Part shown: piece by piece, positions 9,092 to 18,346 of the stretch
Layout of the letters: each line of letters begins with the position of its first letter
How positions within the stretch are numbered: the first letter of the stretch is position 1
Assembly: GCF_009193325.2 (NCBI RefSeq)
Contig: NZ_CP059856.1
Location: 4,464,001 to 4,528,000, forward strand
Direction: 5' to 3'
Origin: Bacteroides zhangwenhongii
GTDB taxonomy: Bacteria > Bacteroidota > Bacteroidia > Bacteroidales > Bacteroidaceae
Length of the DNA stretch: 64,000 nt
The notes under the pieces: model-generated
What the model saw: only the letters and a program-made list of their open reading frames with translations
What the model was told of the DNA's origin: nothing
Databases searched by the model: none
Translations under genes and position numbers: made by a program

Positions 9092-10126
9092 ATGAAGAAA
9101 CTTGTATTATTGAATGTTTTATTGTTTGCTCTATCGGTAGGACTGATGGGGCAAACTCGTTTGGGTGTGTATTCCGCAGGCTTTTATAATTTGGAGAACC
9201 TGTTTGATACGGAAGATGATCCCAACAATCCGGGTGATGATGAGTTTCTGCCGGATGGTCCTTATGCATGGACACCGGAGAAATATCAGCAGAAACTGAA
9301 GAATATGGCAAAGGTCATAGCTAAGTTGGCCCGTGAGAAATGTCCGGGTGGACCGGCTATTCTTGGTGTTTCCGAAATAGAGAACCGTCGAGTGCTGGAA
9401 GACTTGGTGAAGACTGAGCCGCTTGCTTCAATGGGATGGGAGATTGTGCATTATGATTCTCCTGACCGTCGTGGGATAGATGTGGGATGTCTTTATAATC
9501 CTAAATTATTCACTTTGCTTTCGTCAAAGACGTATCCTTTTGTAATGCCTTCACAACCGAATTTCCGTTCACGCGATCAGTTGTTGGTCAGTGGATTATT
9601 GGCGGGAGAGTCTTTTCACATGATTGTGAATCATTGGCCTTCTCGTTATGGTGGTGACCGCTCTTCAATTTATAGAGAGGCCGCTGCTGCTATAACTAAA
9701 CATATAGCAGACTCCATTCATGCTGCTGATCCTAATGCTAAAGTGGTAATCGTGGGAGATATGAACGATGATCCGAATAATAAAAGCACAAAAGATGTAT
9801 TGCAAGCTCGTCGGAAAGCAAAAGATACAGAACTGGACGGGTATTTTAATGCCACATGGCCTTTGTTTGACCGTGGTATTGGTTCCTTATGTTATCAGGA
9901 CAAATGGAATCTGTTTGACCAGTTGATTATTTCAGGTAATCTTTTGGGTAAAGACCGATCGACTCTAAAATTTTGGAAAGCGGAAATATTTAATCGTGAT
10001 TTCCTGACAACACAGGAAGGAAAACGTAAAGGATATCCGTGGCGTACGTTCTCCAGTAATACTTTTATTAATGGATATAGTGATCACTTCCCCGTATTGA
10101 TTTATTTTTTGAAAGAGATACGTTAA
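9092..10126 (+). CDS. Secreted endonuclease/exonuclease/phosphatase family protein
   Basis: This 344-residue protein has a signal peptide (cleavage near LMGQ). The fold is recognised from FYNLENLFDT, then GVSEIENR (metal-binding Glu), NHWPSRYGG (catalytic His), VIVGDMNDDPN (Asp and Asn) and the terminal YSDHFPV (catalytic Asp-His). This is the DNase I-like phosphodiesterase fold, acting on nucleic acids or phosphate esters in the periplasm or outside the cell. It is the last gene of the operon and is followed by a strong terminator. Together with the NUC1-type enzyme at 1096 it supports extracellular nucleic acid breakdown. Confidence 0.88.
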   Translation: MKKLVLLNVLLFALSVGLMGQTRLGVYSAGFYNLENLFDTEDDPNNPGDDEFLPDGPYAWTPEKYQQKLKNMAKVIAKLAREKCPGGPAILGVSEIENRRVLEDLVKTEPLASMGWEIVHYDSPDRRGIDVGCLYNPKLFTLLSSKTYPFVMPSQPNFRSRDQLLVSGLLAGESFHMIVNHWPSRYGGDRSSIYREAAAAITKHIADSIHAADPNAKVVIVGDMNDDPNNKSTKDVLQARRKAKDTELDGYFNATWPLFDRGIGSLCYQDKWNLFDQLIISGNLLGKDRSTLKFWKAEIFNRDFLTTQEGKRKGYPWRTFSSNTFINGYSDHFPVLIYFLKEIR

Positions 10127-10150
10127 TTTTATTGTCGTATATTGCAATGT

Positions 10151-10208
10151 AAATGCATAGATTTGAATAACTTGATGTTATTTCGAATCTGTGCATTTAT
10201 TTTTTTAT
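10151..10208 (+). terminator. Rho-independent terminator of the nuclease operon
   Basis: Bases 10151-10170 pair with 10178-10198 in a long hairpin with few mismatches, followed by a run of T from 10200. It lies 25 bases past the stop of the 9092-10126 gene. Confidence 0.8.
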
Positions 10209-10214
10209 CTACTG

Positions 10215-10245
10215 TTTGCGGTCTGTCTGTAAATACCTATATTTG
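10215..10245 (+). promoter_or_regulatory. Consensus Bacteroides promoter
   Basis: TTTG at 10215-10218 and TATATTTG at 10238-10245 are 19 bases apart, an exact match to the Bacteroides primary sigma consensus. It once served the gene whose remnant starts at 10274 and is now placed to drive the receptor gene at 10482 through a 230-base leader. Confidence 0.65.
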
Positions 10246-10273
10246 CCTGTGATTCACTTTAATAAAGACAGAC

Positions 10274-10450
10274 ATGGATAATACTTTTAGAATATATCCG
10301 ATAGGAATACAAAACTTTGAGCAGTTACGCAATAATAATAACGTCTATGTAGATAAGACGGAATTAAAGATGTAAGATGCCATTTATGTTTTTGAATTTA
10401 AGGTGGACGGTACTCCGGAAGAGGCTTTAAAACAAATAAACAGTAAAGGG
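10274..10450 (+). pseudogene. Remnant of an AAA-ATPase-like / PD-(D/E)XK nuclease-like gene
   Basis: The ATG at 10274 opens a frame with the start typical of Bacteroidetes AAA-ATPase-like proteins with a DUF1703 (PD-(D/E)XK) C-terminal domain: FRIYPIGIQNFEQLR, then NVYVDKTEL. A TAA follows at about 10373, and the same frame continues with the family's C-terminal sequence (YVFEFKVDGTPEEAL, KQINSKG). Full-length proteins of this type run to roughly 500 residues, so nearly the whole middle is missing. Both ends and the promoter survive, which indicates one internal deletion and not slow decay. Confidence 0.75.
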
Positions 10451-10481
10451 AAGATTAATAAAAAACTAAATAATTCTAGTC

Positions 10482-13037
10482 ATGAAACACAGACTATTGC
10501 TACTATTACTATTCATGTTCGTTACATCTGCGTTGGGATGGGCCCAGAAATCTGCTCCTCTTTCTTTTACTGTTAAAGGGATACTATTGGATTCCTTAAC
10601 TCAGGAAGGAGAACCGTATGCAACAATCAGGATTACAAAGAAGAATGCTCCGAATAAGGCCGTGAAAATGGCGGTGACCGGAGCGAACGGACACTTTCAG
10701 GAAAAACTGAATGTGGCTTCGGGTGAGTATGTTATTACGATTTCCTCTATTGGCAAATCTCCTATCGTGAAAGAATTTGCTTTAAAACCGTCGGTGAGGG
10801 TGGTTGATTTGGGGACTTTATACTCTTCGGAGGCTAACAATGTGTTGAAAGGTGTGGAAATCGTCGCACAAAAGCCTTTGGTTAAAGTGGATGTGGATAA
10901 GATTGAATACAACATTGAAGATGATCCGGATTCAAAATCGAACAGTATATTGGAAATGCTTCGGAAAGTTCCTCTGGTAACGGTGGACGGAGAGGATAAT
11001 GTGCAGGTAAACGGTAGCAGCAGTTTCAAGATACACGTGAATGGGAAACCTAACAATATGATGAGCAACAATCCGAAAGAGGTGTTGAAAAGTATGCCGG
11101 CAAATACAATCAAGTATATTGAGGTCATTACTTCACCGGGCGCTAAATATGATGCGGAGGGGATCGGAGGTATTCTGAATATTGTTACGGTGGGTAGCGG
11201 ATTTGAAGGATATACGGCTACTTTTAGAGGAAATGCCAATAATAACGGGGTGGGTGCGGGTAGCTATGCCATGATAAAACAAGGAAAACTGACCCTCTCC
11301 GCCAATTACAACTATAATTATAACAACAGTCCGCGTAGCTATTCCGACAGTTACCGGGAAAATTATGAATCGGACAAAGAGAAGTATCTGGAATCGGGAA
11401 GCAGCTCCAAGTCGAAAGGGAACTTTCAATATGGAAATCTGGAGGCTAGTTACGAAATAGATACGTTACGGCTGCTGACGGTGGCTTTCGGAATGTACGG
11501 CAGTAATAATAAGAGTAATAGTGACGGAAGTTCCATCATGTATGGAGCCGACCATCAGAGTTTTGCCTATCGGTATAATACGGATAATCATGGAAAAGGC
11601 TCTTGGTATTCCATCAATGGTAATGTAGATTACCAACGTACCTCGAAGAAGAATAAGGAACGGATGATTACCCTCTCTTATAAAATAAACTCACAGCCTC
11701 AAACAAATGATTCATATAACACCTACTTGGACATCGAACCGGAGGCGGACAGACAGGAAATCGTAGATAATCTCCTGTTAAAGAACTTCCATTCGGATGG
11801 AAAAACGAATACGATGGAACAGACTTTCCAAGTGGACTTCACGACTCCGATTGGGAAATTGCATACGATTGAAACGGGTGCCAAGTATATTGTCCGCCGT
11901 AATTCCAGCGACAATAAGTTTTATGAAGCCGAAGGAGGAAGTGAAAATTATGTATATACCGAGGATCGTAGTAGCGAGTATCGACATCTGAACCATATTA
12001 TTTCGGCTTATGCCGGATATACGCTGAAATATAAGGGGCTTACTTTCAAACCGGGACTTCGCTATGAACAGACCGTGCAACGGGTGAAGTATATTGTAGG
12101 TCAGGGAGAGGATTTCAATACGAATTTCAGCGATCTGGTACCTTCCGTTTCGTTAGGTATCAAGCTTGGAAAGACGCAGAATCTGCGTGGAGGATATAAT
12201 ATGCGTATTTGGCGACCGGGAATCTGGAACTTGAATCCTTACTTTGACAATCAGAATCCGATGTTTATTAATCAGGGTAATCCGAACCTGAAGAGTGAGA
12301 AAAGCCATTCGTTCGATTTGTCTTATAGCAATTTCACGGCGAAATTCAATGTCAACCTTTCGTTGCGCCATTCTTTCAATAATAATGGTATCGAAAGGGT
12401 CAGCCATTTGGTTACCGACCCGAATGGAGAAATCTTTGATGGAGACCATAAAGCTCCTCAAGGTGCTCTGTACAGTACTTATGATAATATCGGGAAGAGT
12501 AGGGAAACCGGTTTGAGCTTTTATGTGAACTGGAATGCTTCTTCCAAGACGCGGATCTATATTAACGGGCGTGGAAACTACAGGGATTTGCGAAGTCCTT
12601 CACAGAATTTGCATAATTATGGGTGGAGCGGTTCCGCTTATGGAGGAATACAGCATACTTTGCCTTGGAAAATCCGTCTGAGCCTGAATGGAGGAGGGAG
12701 TACACCATATATTAGTCTGCAAGGAAAAGGTTCGGGTTATAATTACTATGGTTTAGGTTTGAGCCGTTCTTTCTTGAAAGAAGACCGTCTGTCATTGAAT
12801 GTCTATTGTAACAACTTTGTGGAGAAATACAGGACATACAATAATCATACTGAGGGACAAAACTTTATGTCGAAGAGCTCCAGTAAATATCCGAGCCGGT
12901 ATTATGGATTCAGTATCAGCTATCGGATTGGAGAACTGAAGGCGAGCGTGAAGAAAGCTGCCCGAAGCATTGACAACAACGATGTCAAAGGTGGAGGAGG
13001 TGGAAATGGAAATACCGGTGGGGGAGGGGCTCAATAG
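10482..13037 (+). CDS. TonB-dependent receptor-like outer-membrane protein (OMP_b-brl_3 type)
   Basis: This 851-residue protein has a signal peptide (cleavage after GWAQ), a carboxypeptidase-regulatory-like beta domain (residues about 28-110), a plug-like domain (residues about 120-240, LRKVPLVTVDGEDNVQVNG and GAKYDAEGIGGILNI, characteristic of this family), then a large beta-barrel. It ends in an unusual low-complexity tail rich in Gly and Asn after the last strand (FSISYRIGELKASVK), which lacks the usual terminal aromatic residue. Substrate unknown. It stands alone between the pseudogene remnant and a convergent glycan locus, with only 27 bases to the opposing gene. Confidence 0.8.
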   Translation: MKHRLLLLLLFMFVTSALGWAQKSAPLSFTVKGILLDSLTQEGEPYATIRITKKNAPNKAVKMAVTGANGHFQEKLNVASGEYVITISSIGKSPIVKEFALKPSVRVVDLGTLYSSEANNVLKGVEIVAQKPLVKVDVDKIEYNIEDDPDSKSNSILEMLRKVPLVTVDGEDNVQVNGSSSFKIHVNGKPNNMMSNNPKEVLKSMPANTIKYIEVITSPGAKYDAEGIGGILNIVTVGSGFEGYTATFRGNANNNGVGAGSYAMIKQGKLTLSANYNYNYNNSPRSYSDSYRENYESDKEKYLESGSSSKSKGNFQYGNLEASYEIDTLRLLTVAFGMYGSNNKSNSDGSSIMYGADHQSFAYRYNTDNHGKGSWYSINGNVDYQRTSKKNKERMITLSYKINSQPQTNDSYNTYLDIEPEADRQEIVDNLLLKNFHSDGKTNTMEQTFQVDFTTPIGKLHTIETGAKYIVRRNSSDNKFYEAEGGSENYVYTEDRSSEYRHLNHIISAYAGYTLKYKGLTFKPGLRYEQTVQRVKYIVGQGEDFNTNFSDLVPSVSLGIKLGKTQNLRGGYNMRIWRPGIWNLNPYFDNQNPMFINQGNPNLKSEKSHSFDLSYSNFTAKFNVNLSLRHSFNNNGIERVSHLVTDPNGEIFDGDHKAPQGALYSTYDNIGKSRETGLSFYVNWNASSKTRIYINGRGNYRDLRSPSQNLHNYGWSGSAYGGIQHTLPWKIRLSLNGGGSTPYISLQGKGSGYNYYGLGLSRSFLKEDRLSLNVYCNNFVEKYRTYNNHTEGQNFMSKSSSKYPSRYYGFSISYRIGELKASVKKAARSIDNNDVKGGGGGNGNTGGGGAQ

Positions 13038-13064
13038 CCCGCTCCCGCCAACCGTAATTCCTTT

Positions 13065-14465
13065 TTATTGTTGTCTCACATCCTGCTTGTTGGTGTTGAA
13101 ACCGAGCTTGGTGAGTCCTGCTTGCACGTCAGGATGGCTCATGAAGAGTTTCCAAAGCAATCCTGTCCGGTAGTTCTCGATCATGACTGCGATAGGACCT
13201 TGATCGATAGCGAGGTAACGTTTCGGATACCAGTTGTCCGTTTCGCTGAAAGCGTCGTAGAACCCGAAGGGACCGAATACCTTATCTCCCATATTATAGA
13301 GATGACGCATCACTTGCATCGAATATTCCGGAGTATATACGATGGATGACAGTGCGGCGGTAGGAGAAATGACGCCTTTATCGTCCTGCTCGTTGGGAGA
13401 ATGAGCGGCATATCCGTCTACGGAATAACTGGCTGTCAGTCCCCAGCAGTCTGCCTCGAACCCTTTGTAATGTTTGGGGTTGCGGATGCAATAAGCCCGG
13501 TTAACCAATGTCAGATTGCGCATTTCGTGGAAATAACTGGGACAATACTCATCTTTCAGTCCTACGGGATCGAGTCCCAGAAAAGAGTACTGAGCCCAAA
13601 AGAGCGGTCCGGCTTCCGTTCCCTGATAGCGGAGATGCAGTTCGATTCCTTCTACCTTATGCGGAGAAACGATGGCGCCGTTCTGTGCCCATCCGTCATG
13701 ATAAACGGCGGCAGGTACTCCATGCGTGGGCGAAGCAGCGGCAAGGATATACATAATCATACATTCGTTATAGCCATGTACGGGGAAATCCATTTCCCAG
13801 CCGTACGTCGGACTCCAATGCCAGTAGAGCACATTTTGCCCGCCTTTCCGATACCAGTCCCAGTCTACGTCGCGCCAGATACGGTCGATGCGTTGGGCGA
13901 TCGCTTTTTCTTTCTCATTTCCGTTTACATAATATTGGTGTACGGCAAGGAGACCTTGAATGAGGAAAGCGGTTTCCACCAGGTCGCCTCCATTGTCCTT
14001 TTGACCGAAAGGCTTTACTTTTCCGGTGTCACCATACCACCAATGAGGGTATGCGCCGTGAAAACGGTCGGCTTTCTCAAGGAAGGAAACGATACGTTCC
14101 ATCCGGGCCAATCCCTCTTCGCGGGTGACATAGCCACGATCTATCCCCGCAAGGATAGCCATGATACCAAAACCGCTGCCACCGGACGTGACTACATTGG
14201 AGTCATTTTGGGGATATACCCCGTCTACATGGTAACGTTCGGGAGCCAGGCCGCTATTCGGTTCCGCACCTTCCCAGAAATAAAGGAAAGTTCTCCGTTG
14301 GACAGTGTCCATTAAGGCATCATCTGTCAGTGTGTCGGCAGCGGACGCATCCGATTGGTTACCCTTGTTTTTGCAATTTCCGAAAGTCAGGATGATGGCC
14401 GCAAGAAACACAAGTGTGAGAGGTAATGCACCCATTTCTGACATTCTTCGATATTTATCTTTCAT
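13065..14465 (-). CDS. GH144-like (glucoamylase-domain, COG5368-type) glycoside hydrolase
   Basis: This 466-residue exported protein has a hydrophobic signal ending in GNC, an atypical lipobox. The catalytic domain fills the rest: an (alpha/alpha)-barrel with WHWSPTYGWEMDFPVHGYNE, a marker of the glucoamylase-like COG5368 group to which GH144 endo-beta-1,2-glucanases belong, and SYSVDGYAAHSPNEQDDKG near the active site. It is the last gene of a minus-strand polysaccharide utilisation locus after a GH3 beta-glucosidase. A GH144-like endo-enzyme plus GH3 suits sophoro-oligosaccharides or beta-1,2-glucan. The family is well supported; substrate is inferred from the gene set. Confidence 0.75.
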   Translation of the reverse strand: MKDKYRRMSEMGALPLTLVFLAAIILTFGNCKNKGNQSDASAADTLTDDALMDTVQRRTFLYFWEGAEPNSGLAPERYHVDGVYPQNDSNVVTSGGSGFGIMAILAGIDRGYVTREEGLARMERIVSFLEKADRFHGAYPHWWYGDTGKVKPFGQKDNGGDLVETAFLIQGLLAVHQYYVNGNEKEKAIAQRIDRIWRDVDWDWYRKGGQNVLYWHWSPTYGWEMDFPVHGYNECMIMYILAAASPTHGVPAAVYHDGWAQNGAIVSPHKVEGIELHLRYQGTEAGPLFWAQYSFLGLDPVGLKDEYCPSYFHEMRNLTLVNRAYCIRNPKHYKGFEADCWGLTASYSVDGYAAHSPNEQDDKGVISPTAALSSIVYTPEYSMQVMRHLYNMGDKVFGPFGFYDAFSETDNWYPKRYLAIDQGPIAVMIENYRTGLLWKLFMSHPDVQAGLTKLGFNTNKQDVRQQ

Positions 14466-14477
14466 AATGATTTCGCT

Positions 14478-16787
14478 TTAGTTTAAAGTAAATTTCGCAG
14501 ATTTTACATCCCGGCTATTTGTGCCGATCATCACCTCAAAATCACCCGGCTCGGCTACCAGTTGCAAGTCATAGTTATAATATCTCAGCATTTCCGGAGC
14601 AATCTTGAAACGGACAATCTTCATCTCACCCGGTTGCAGGAATATCTTCTGGAAACCTTTCAGCTCTTTCACAGGGCGGGTACTGCTGCCTACGAGATCA
14701 CGGATGTAGAGCTGTACCACTTCTGTGCCGGGCCATGTGCCGGTATTGGTAACTTCTACTGCTGCGGTCAGTGAGCCGGTGATGTCCATTGATGAATGAC
14801 TCAGGTCGATGTCGCTGTAAGAGAAGGTAGTGTAGGACAGTCCGTAGCCGAATGGGTAAAGCGGATCATTGTCCACATCCAGATAATTACTGCGGAACTT
14901 CTCAAACCATTTGCCTTCTTTTAACGGGCGTCCGGTATTCTTATGTGCGTAATAAAGAGGAATCTGTCCGACATTCTTAGGGAAAGTCATAGTGAGTTTA
15001 CCACCCGGATTGACATAACCGAAGAGTGCGTCGCCAATGGCGTATGCAGCTTCACTGCCTCCGAACCACACGTTCAGAATAGCGGGTACATGTTCCTGTT
15101 CCCAAGTCAACGTAAGCGGTCGGCCGGTAAATAATACCAGTACCACAGGCTTTCCTGTCTTTAGCAGTTCCTTCAATAAGTTCTGTTGTACATCGGGGAT
15201 ATTCAGATCCGTACGGCTGCTGCTCTCGCCACTCATTTCCGAAGACTCTCCTAAAGCGGCAATGATAATATCCGAACGGCGTGCTACATTGAGTGCCTCG
15301 TCCAACAGCTGTTGGTCTGTGCGACCATCACGGTTCAACGAACGGCCGAACATCGTTGCCCGTTCTTCGTATGCGGCGTCACTGATCAGGTTGCTCCCTT
15401 TGGCGTACATGATATTCGCTTTTCCTGCTGTCATCTCTTTCAGACCTTCCACCAATGAAGGAGAGCGGTCGAGCACGGCAGCCACACTCCATGTGCCGGG
15501 CATATTCGTCCGACTGTTGGCGAGCGGACCGATTACGGCAATATTGCCTTTGGGATTGAAAGGCAATAGCGGATTTCCGTTAGGGTTCCCGTCGGGGCTG
15601 TCGTTCTTTAATAAGACAAAGCTTTCTGCTGCAATCCTGCGGGCGGCTTCACGGTGGGCTTTGGTAAAGATGTCACGTGCCGGACGTTTTGGGTCGCAAT
15701 ATTTATAAGGATTATCAAATAATCCGAGTTTATATTTGGCTTCCAGAATACGACGGCAGGCTGTATTCAGTGTCTCCATCGAAACTTTACCTTCTTGAAC
15801 GGACTTTTTCAGTGTTCCCACAAAGCCCTCGCTTACCATATCCATATCGACTCCGGCATTGATGGCACGTGCCGATACTGTCTGAAGGTCACCGATTCCG
15901 TGATCGATCATTTCGGAAATCCCCGTGTAGTCGGTTACAACAAAACCGTTGAAGCCCCATTGCCCGCGCAAAATATCGGTCATCAGCCATTTATTGGCGG
16001 TGGCGGGTATTCCGTCTACTTCGTTAAATGACGCCATCACACTGCCTACACCTGCTTCGACGGCAGCTTCGTAAGGCAACATATAGTCGTTGAACATTCG
16101 CTGGCGACTCATGTCTACGGTGTTATAATCACGACCGGCTTCTCCTGCGCCATATAAGGCAAAGTGTTTCACACAAGCCATGATTTCATCGTTCCGTTGC
16201 ATATTCTTTCCTTGATAACCGCGTACCATCGCTTCGGCAATCATGGCTCCCAGAAACGGGTCTTCACCGCTACCTTCGGATACACGTCCCCAACGAGGGT
16301 CGCGTGAGACGTCCACCATCGGACTAAACGTCCATGAAATGCCGTCGGCACTGGCTTCTACAGCTGCAATACGGGCGGATTCTTCAATAGCGGACATATC
16401 CCAAGTGCAGGATAGACCGAGCGGGATGGGAAACATGGTTTCATAACCATGAATAACGTCCATGCCGAACAACAATGGGATACCCAAGCGGGAACCTTCC
16501 ACTGCCTGTTTCTGTACATCGCGTATTTTCTCTACTCCTTTTAGATTGAACAGTCCTCCCACTTCGCCTTTTTTGATTTTGGCGGCAATATCACTGCTTT
16601 TGGCTTGACCGGTGGTAATCTCCCCGGTGACGGGAAGATTCAACTGCCCAATTTTTTCTTCCAAAGTCATTTTGTTCATCAGTACGTCGATGAAGCGATC
16701 CATATCCTGTGGAGACTTTTGTGCCGATACAGTCAGAAGACCTGTGGCAAACAATAGGATGAGTAAACTTAACTTTTTGTATATCAT
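14478..16787 (-). CDS. bglX: GH3 beta-glucosidase
   Basis: This 769-residue protein has a signal peptide (cleavage after VSAQ). Family 3 layout: a TIM-like barrel (residues about 30-380) with the nucleophile Asp in GFVVTDYTG, an alpha/beta sandwich domain (residues about 400-620), and a C-terminal fibronectin III-like domain. KHFALYGAGEAGRDYN is the conserved KH loop. It removes glucose from the non-reducing ends of short beta-glucans in the periplasm. It lies between SusD and the GH144-like gene (13- and 15-base gaps), so it is part of the same operon. The locus order SusC-SusD-GH3-GH144-like resembles the sophorose/beta-1,2-glucan locus of B. thetaiotaomicron. Confidence 0.9.
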   Translation of the reverse strand: MIYKKLSLLILLFATGLLTVSAQKSPQDMDRFIDVLMNKMTLEEKIGQLNLPVTGEITTGQAKSSDIAAKIKKGEVGGLFNLKGVEKIRDVQKQAVEGSRLGIPLLFGMDVIHGYETMFPIPLGLSCTWDMSAIEESARIAAVEASADGISWTFSPMVDVSRDPRWGRVSEGSGEDPFLGAMIAEAMVRGYQGKNMQRNDEIMACVKHFALYGAGEAGRDYNTVDMSRQRMFNDYMLPYEAAVEAGVGSVMASFNEVDGIPATANKWLMTDILRGQWGFNGFVVTDYTGISEMIDHGIGDLQTVSARAINAGVDMDMVSEGFVGTLKKSVQEGKVSMETLNTACRRILEAKYKLGLFDNPYKYCDPKRPARDIFTKAHREAARRIAAESFVLLKNDSPDGNPNGNPLLPFNPKGNIAVIGPLANSRTNMPGTWSVAAVLDRSPSLVEGLKEMTAGKANIMYAKGSNLISDAAYEERATMFGRSLNRDGRTDQQLLDEALNVARRSDIIIAALGESSEMSGESSSRTDLNIPDVQQNLLKELLKTGKPVVLVLFTGRPLTLTWEQEHVPAILNVWFGGSEAAYAIGDALFGYVNPGGKLTMTFPKNVGQIPLYYAHKNTGRPLKEGKWFEKFRSNYLDVDNDPLYPFGYGLSYTTFSYSDIDLSHSSMDITGSLTAAVEVTNTGTWPGTEVVQLYIRDLVGSSTRPVKELKGFQKIFLQPGEMKIVRFKIAPEMLRYYNYDLQLVAEPGDFEVMIGTNSRDVKSAKFTLN

Positions 16788-16801
16788 GTTATTATATTTA
16801 T

Positions 16802-18334
16802 TTATAGATAATCCGGATTTTGTACCAATACTCCTTTTGACTTATCAATTTCCGTCTGCGGAAGTGGAAGCAAGGCGTTCTTGTCCTGGTAATTTAATTT
16901 TCCTGCCGCATGCAACACATCTTTGGCAATCCCCCAACGGACAAGGTCGTAGAAACGGTCGAATTCCATTCCTAGTTCCACGCGGCGTTCGTGACGGATG
17001 GCCTCGCGCAACTCTCCTTGATCGGTAGTTGTCACTTTGGGCAGTATATTGGCATTAGAACCCCTGGCACGTGCACGAACTTGCTCCAGGTAGTCGATAG
17101 CTTCTCCCGGAATTCCTTTTTCGTTGGCTGATTCGGCTCCCATCAATAATACATCCGCATAACGGATCAGACGAATGTTTACCCAAAAGCCCTTATTGGT
17201 ATATTCTTTACGCAAAGCCGGATCGGTGTATGCTTTCTTGTTGAAGTAGGCGCCTATCGCCGGAGAAACAGGAGATTCGCCGTAAGGCTCGTTCGTATTC
17301 TCCGGAGTGATAGGGTCGCTGTCCGAATGGCGGAAATAAAGCAGAGTGGCATTCTTACGCGGATCGCCCGGTTCGTATGCCTCCGCCATGTGTTCGGTTG
17401 CCATGTTCCATCCCCAGCCTAAATCCCACTGATCGGCTCCACGGACACCTTGTACTTCGCAGAACTGGCTACCGATAATATCGCTTTGCGGCAGGGCGGC
17501 AGTAGCGGTACATTGTAGTTCGAATATGGAACCGCTGTTGTTTTCACCTTCGTCTGTGAATATCTTATTGTACGGGGTGTTCAGGTTATAAAGGCCTTTC
17601 TTGATTACGTCGGTGGAGGCGGTGTACATATTGTCCCAATCGTTACGCATCATATAGGTACGCGCGTGTAAAGAACGTGCGGCTCCCCAAGTCAGCCGTC
17701 CTGTATAATCGGAACTCCATGTTTCAGGCAATGACTCTTCCGCTGTTTTCAGGTCGCGGTCTATTTGCTCGTATATCTTATCAGCGGTCGTTTTCGGAAT
17801 ATTGGCCTCCGAAGCGTCGTTGATTTTATAAGTCACCAAAGGCACTTCACCGAAGGCTCTTACTAGATTGAAGTAACAATAAGCACGGAAGAAGGAGGCT
17901 TCTCCTTTATTGATGATGTCTTCACTTTCCGTCTGTCCCGTTGTTTCCTTTTCGGCGATAGCGTCGAGAATGTCATTGCATTGATAGATGATGGCGTAAT
18001 TTTTGCCCCAATAAGCACCTAACTGACCATTGGAAGGAGTGTAGATGAAGTCGTCGTACATTTCGGCCACATCGGAACCGTCGCTGGCAAGACTTCCTTT
18101 CTCCGCATCTTCGGAGCGGAAACTATGGATGGCGAAGGCGGGTGTACCGGAGGTTACGTCGAAACTACGCATCATGGTGTATACATTATAGATCTTACCG
18201 TTCACTAGTGCGTTCGGATTGTCATCTTCTGTGAACTGTCCTTGCGGACTACGGTCCAGAAAGTCGCTGCAACTGCTCAGAAGCAGTGTGGTAGCGGCAA
18301 TAAAGGTTGAAAATATATATTTATCCAGTTTCAT
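16802..18334 (-). CDS. SusD/RagB-family glycan-binding lipoprotein
   Basis: This 510-residue lipoprotein has lipobox LSSC followed by SDFLDRSPQG, the usual SusD start. It shows tetratricopeptide-like helices, VRAFGEVPLVTY, and near the C-terminus VRARARGSN and IRHERRVELGMEFDRFYDLVRWG, the family's strongest signature. It captures oligosaccharide at the cell surface and closes over the SusC channel encoded directly upstream (12-base gap). Confidence 0.93.
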   Translation of the reverse strand: MKLDKYIFSTFIAATTLLLSSCSDFLDRSPQGQFTEDDNPNALVNGKIYNVYTMMRSFDVTSGTPAFAIHSFRSEDAEKGSLASDGSDVAEMYDDFIYTPSNGQLGAYWGKNYAIIYQCNDILDAIAEKETTGQTESEDIINKGEASFFRAYCYFNLVRAFGEVPLVTYKINDASEANIPKTTADKIYEQIDRDLKTAEESLPETWSSDYTGRLTWGAARSLHARTYMMRNDWDNMYTASTDVIKKGLYNLNTPYNKIFTDEGENNSGSIFELQCTATAALPQSDIIGSQFCEVQGVRGADQWDLGWGWNMATEHMAEAYEPGDPRKNATLLYFRHSDSDPITPENTNEPYGESPVSPAIGAYFNKKAYTDPALRKEYTNKGFWVNIRLIRYADVLLMGAESANEKGIPGEAIDYLEQVRARARGSNANILPKVTTTDQGELREAIRHERRVELGMEFDRFYDLVRWGIAKDVLHAAGKLNYQDKNALLPLPQTEIDKSKGVLVQNPDYL

Positions 18335-18346
18335 ACAATTATCGTT

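Noticed and set aside
13401-14315. A 304-codon plus-strand open frame
   Set aside because: It is antisense to the GH144-like hydrolase, whose motifs are certain.
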